Below are positions 6,125 to 8,162 of a DNA stretch of 8,162 bases, in pieces. Position numbers and translations under genes: made by a program. The stretch spans positions 1-8,162 of the forward strand of contig DEBC01000025.1 in assembly GCA_002348365.1 (NCBI GenBank), given 5' to 3'. Source of the DNA: Alphaproteobacteria bacterium UBA2966 (lineage in GTDB: Bacteria; Pseudomonadota; Alphaproteobacteria; UBA2966). Every line of letters begins with the position of its first letter. The first letter of the stretch is position 1. The notes under the pieces were generated by a model that worked only from the letters and a program-made list of their open reading frames with translations, did not search any database and was not told where the DNA came from.

Positions 6125-8162
6125 CCGAACCGGTCACCTTCACGCTCGACGGTCAGGAAGTTACCGCCGAGCCAGGAGAAAGCATCTGGCAGGTCGCGGA
6201 ACGCCACGGCACAACCATTCCGCACCTCTGCTGGTCAACGGCCCCGCTCTATCGCGCCGACGGAAACTGCCGCGCTTGCATGGTCGAAATCGAAGGCGAG
6301 CGCGTCCTCGCGGCGTCGTGCGTCCGCAAGCCCACAGCGGGCATGACGGTGAATACGTCGAACGAGCGCGCAACCAAGGCCCGCTCCATGGTCATGGAGA
6401 TGTTGCTGACCGACCAGCCGCCGCGGGACGCGGCGCATGATCCCAATTCCCGGCTCTGGCAATGGGCCGACGAAATGGGACAGGACGATAGCCGGTTCCC
6501 GGCTCGAATGAGTCCGACACCCGATGTGAGCCATCCGGCGATGGCCGTCAATCTGGATGCCTGCATCCACTGCAACCTTTGTGTCAGGGCCTGCCGGGAG
6601 ATTCAGGTCAATGACGTCATCGGCATGTCCCAAAGAGGTCATCACGCCAAGATCGTCTTCGACTTCGATGACCCGATGGGTGACAGCACGTGCGTGGGCT
6701 GTGGCGAGTGCGTTCAAGCCTGCCCGACCGGGGCCTTGATGCCGGCCGCCGGCCTCGGCAAGGAAGTGGTCGATAGACAGGTCGACAGTGTTTGCCCGTA
6801 CTGCGGGGTTGGTTGTCAGATCACATACAACATCAAGGACGACAAGATCCTCTCCGTCGAAGGTCGGGACGGACCTGCGAATCACGGTCGGCTCTGCATC
6901 AAGGGTCGCTATGGCTTTGACTACGTTGCTCATCCAGGCCGTCTGACCAAGCCGCTCATCCGAAAAGAGGGCATCAGCAAGGAGTCTTCACTGGAAATCG
7001 ACCCGATGAACCCGCTCACCCATTTTCGGGAGGCGAGCTGGGAGGAGGCGCTCGATCTTGCGGTGTCAGGTCTCAAGAAAATCCAGGACGAGAACGGAAG
7101 CGGGGCGCTGGCCGGGTTCGGGTCCGCCAAGGGTTCGAACGAAGAAGCCTATCTGGTCCAGAAACTGGTCCGCGTCGGTTTCGGCACGAACAACGTCGAC
7201 CACTGCACGCGCCTGTGCCATGCCTCCTCGGTTGCAGCCCTGCTGGAAGGCGTCGGCTCGGGCGCGGTCACAGCACCTTTCACAGAGGCCACGAACTCGG
7301 ACGTCATCGTCGTCATCGGGGCGAATCCGACCGTCAATCACCCTGTCGCGGCGACGTTCTTCAAGAACGCGGCCAAGGCAGGTGCCCAGCTCATCGTCAT
7401 GGACCCGCGGGGTCAGGCCCTTTCCCGTCATGCCACCCATATGCTGCAGTTCAAAGGTGGTTCAGACGTTGCGCTGCTCAACGGGATCATGAATGTAATC
7501 GTGGAGAAGGGACTCTACGACGAGAATTACATCGCAGGCTTTACGGAAGGATTCGACGACCTCAAGGAACATCTCAAGGCGTTCACGCCAGAAGCCATGG
7601 CGCCGATCTGCGGCGTTGATCCCGCCACCATTCGCACGGTTGCCGAAGTCATCGGCAATGCCCGGTCGGTGATGATTTTCTGGGGCATGGGGATCTCCCA
7701 GCACATTCATGGGACCGACAATGCGCGTTGCCTGATCGCACTCGCGATGATGACGGGACAGGTCGGCCGCCCGGGCACGGGACTCCATCCGTTGCGCGGC
7801 CAGAACAACGTTCAGGGAGCCTCCGACGCGGGTCTCATCCCCATCGTCTACCCCGACTATCAGGCCGTTGATAATCCCGAGGCGCAGGCGAAGTTCGAAA
7901 AGTTCTGGGATGCGGAACTCGACCCCAATCGCGGTCTCACCGTCGTCGAGATCGCCAACGAAGCTTACGAAGGCAACATCAAGGGCCTCTACATCATGGG
8001 AGAGAACCCGGCGATGTCGGACCCCGATGTCAGCCACGCCCGGGCCGGACTCGCCAACCTCGACCACCTCGTGGTCCAGGATATCTTCATGACCGAAACG
8101 GCAATGTTCGCCGATGTCGTTCTGCCTGCCTCGGCCTGGCCGGAAAAGGACGGCACGGTCAC
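6121..8162 (+). CDS. fdh1A: Formate dehydrogenase alpha subunit, molybdopterin type (partial, runs off the window)
   Basis: This is the catalytic subunit that oxidises formate to CO2. The frame is open from the ATG at 6121 to the window end, 680 codons and two bases; relatives are close to 1,000 residues, so roughly the last third is missing. An N-terminal ferredoxin-like domain has [2Fe-2S] ligands C37, C50, C53 and C67. Two ferredoxin-type 4Fe-4S sites follow: C148, C151, C154, C158 and C191, C194, C197, C201. The molybdopterin domain begins with proximal 4Fe-4S ligands C225, C228, C232 and C259, then K261. The active site is DHCTRLCH, with C366 as the expected metal ligand and H367 beside it, and R559 in PLRGQNNVQG. 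The metal-ligating residue is Cys (TGC), not selenocysteine. There is no cysteine between residues 68 and 147, so the NuoG-type His/Cys3 cluster is absent. No Tat signal is present, which fits a cytoplasmic NAD-linked enzyme. Mo versus W cannot be decided. The symbol is by analogy with Methylorubrum. Confidence 0.95.
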   Translation, partial: MTEPVTFTLDGQEVTAEPGESIWQVAERHGTTIPHLCWSTAPLYRADGNCRACMVEIEGERVLAASCVRKPTAGMTVNTSNERATKARSMVMEMLLTDQPPRDAAHDPNSRLWQWADEMGQDDSRFPARMSPTPDVSHPAMAVNLDACIHCNLCVRACREIQVNDVIGMSQRGHHAKIVFDFDDPMGDSTCVGCGECVQACPTGALMPAAGLGKEVVDRQVDSVCPYCGVGCQITYNIKDDKILSVEGRDGPANHGRLCIKGRYGFDYVAHPGRLTKPLIRKEGISKESSLEIDPMNPLTHFREASWEEALDLAVSGLKKIQDENGSGALAGFGSAKGSNEEAYLVQKLVRVGFGTNNVDHCTRLCHASSVAALLEGVGSGAVTAPFTEATNSDVIVVIGANPTVNHPVAATFFKNAAKAGAQLIVMDPRGQALSRHATHMLQFKGGSDVALLNGIMNVIVEKGLYDENYIAGFTEGFDDLKEHLKAFTPEAMAPICGVDPATIRTVAEVIGNARSVMIFWGMGISQHIHGTDNARCLIALAMMTGQVGRPGTGLHPLRGQNNVQGASDAGLIPIVYPDYQAVDNPEAQAKFEKFWDAELDPNRGLTVVEIANEAYEGNIKGLYIMGENPAMSDPDVSHARAGLANLDHLVVQDIFMTETAMFADVVLPASAWPEKDGTV

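Noticed and set aside
6235..6933. Minus-strand open frame of 232 codons
   Set aside because: It is antisense to the cysteine-rich part of the alpha subunit, where all ligands are in the plus frame.
7201..7221. Selenocysteine at the formate dehydrogenase active site
   Set aside because: The key codon (7216-7218) is TGC, cysteine, and the frame has no in-frame TGA in the window.
7462..8067. Minus-strand open frame of 201 codons
   Set aside because: It is antisense to the molybdopterin domain of the alpha subunit, with no protein features of its own.

Overview
The window looks like one end of a contig from a GC-rich proteobacterium, most likely an alphaproteobacterium. The basis is the two-subunit formate dehydrogenase, which resembles Fdh1A/Fdh1B of Methylorubrum, a stand-alone DUF3553 remnant of a kind common in alphaproteobacteria, and hairpin repeats of C- and G-rich arms between genes. 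The lineage is inferred from gene content, not from a marker gene. The first 20 bases are a pure G run that is probably a sequencing or assembly artefact.

Layout: (1) Positions 35-1875, plus strand: two tandem, clearly paralogous SMP-30/gluconolactonase-type beta-propeller proteins, about 60-65% identical by eye. The first copy has Ser where the family's substrate-contacting Asn sits; the second keeps Asn. (2) Positions 1876-2056: a convergent intergenic region with two inverted copies of a REP-like hairpin element. (3) Positions 3865-2057, minus strand: a concentrative nucleoside transporter (CNT/NupC family) followed 39 bases later by a VOC (glyoxalase-fold) protein, probably one transcript. 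(4) Positions 3866-4420: a divergent spacer of about 550 bases that holds a frameshifted DUF3553 gene with a candidate promoter, then a probable control region for the next operon containing direct and inverted repeats. (5) Position 4421 to the window end, plus strand: an NAD-linked formate dehydrogenase operon. Its beta subunit is a NuoE-NuoF fusion. It overlaps by four bases (ATGA) the molybdopterin alpha subunit, which runs off the window after 680 codons.

In the formate dehydrogenase, formate would be oxidised at the Mo or W bis-MGD site of the alpha subunit. Electrons would pass through the proximal 4Fe-4S cluster and the ferredoxin-like clusters to the NuoE/NuoF-like beta subunit, where FMN reduces NAD+. 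All cluster ligands of this scheme are visible. The NuoG-type His/Cys3 4Fe-4S cluster is not present in the alpha subunit, which fits the fused two-subunit subtype. The sugar-lactone, nucleoside-transport and formate modules have no obvious metabolic link in this window. I see no wholly new system; the most informative oddities are the broken DUF3553 gene, the divergence of the lactonase pair, the altered nucleobase motif in the transporter and the repeat-rich segment upstream of the formate dehydrogenase.
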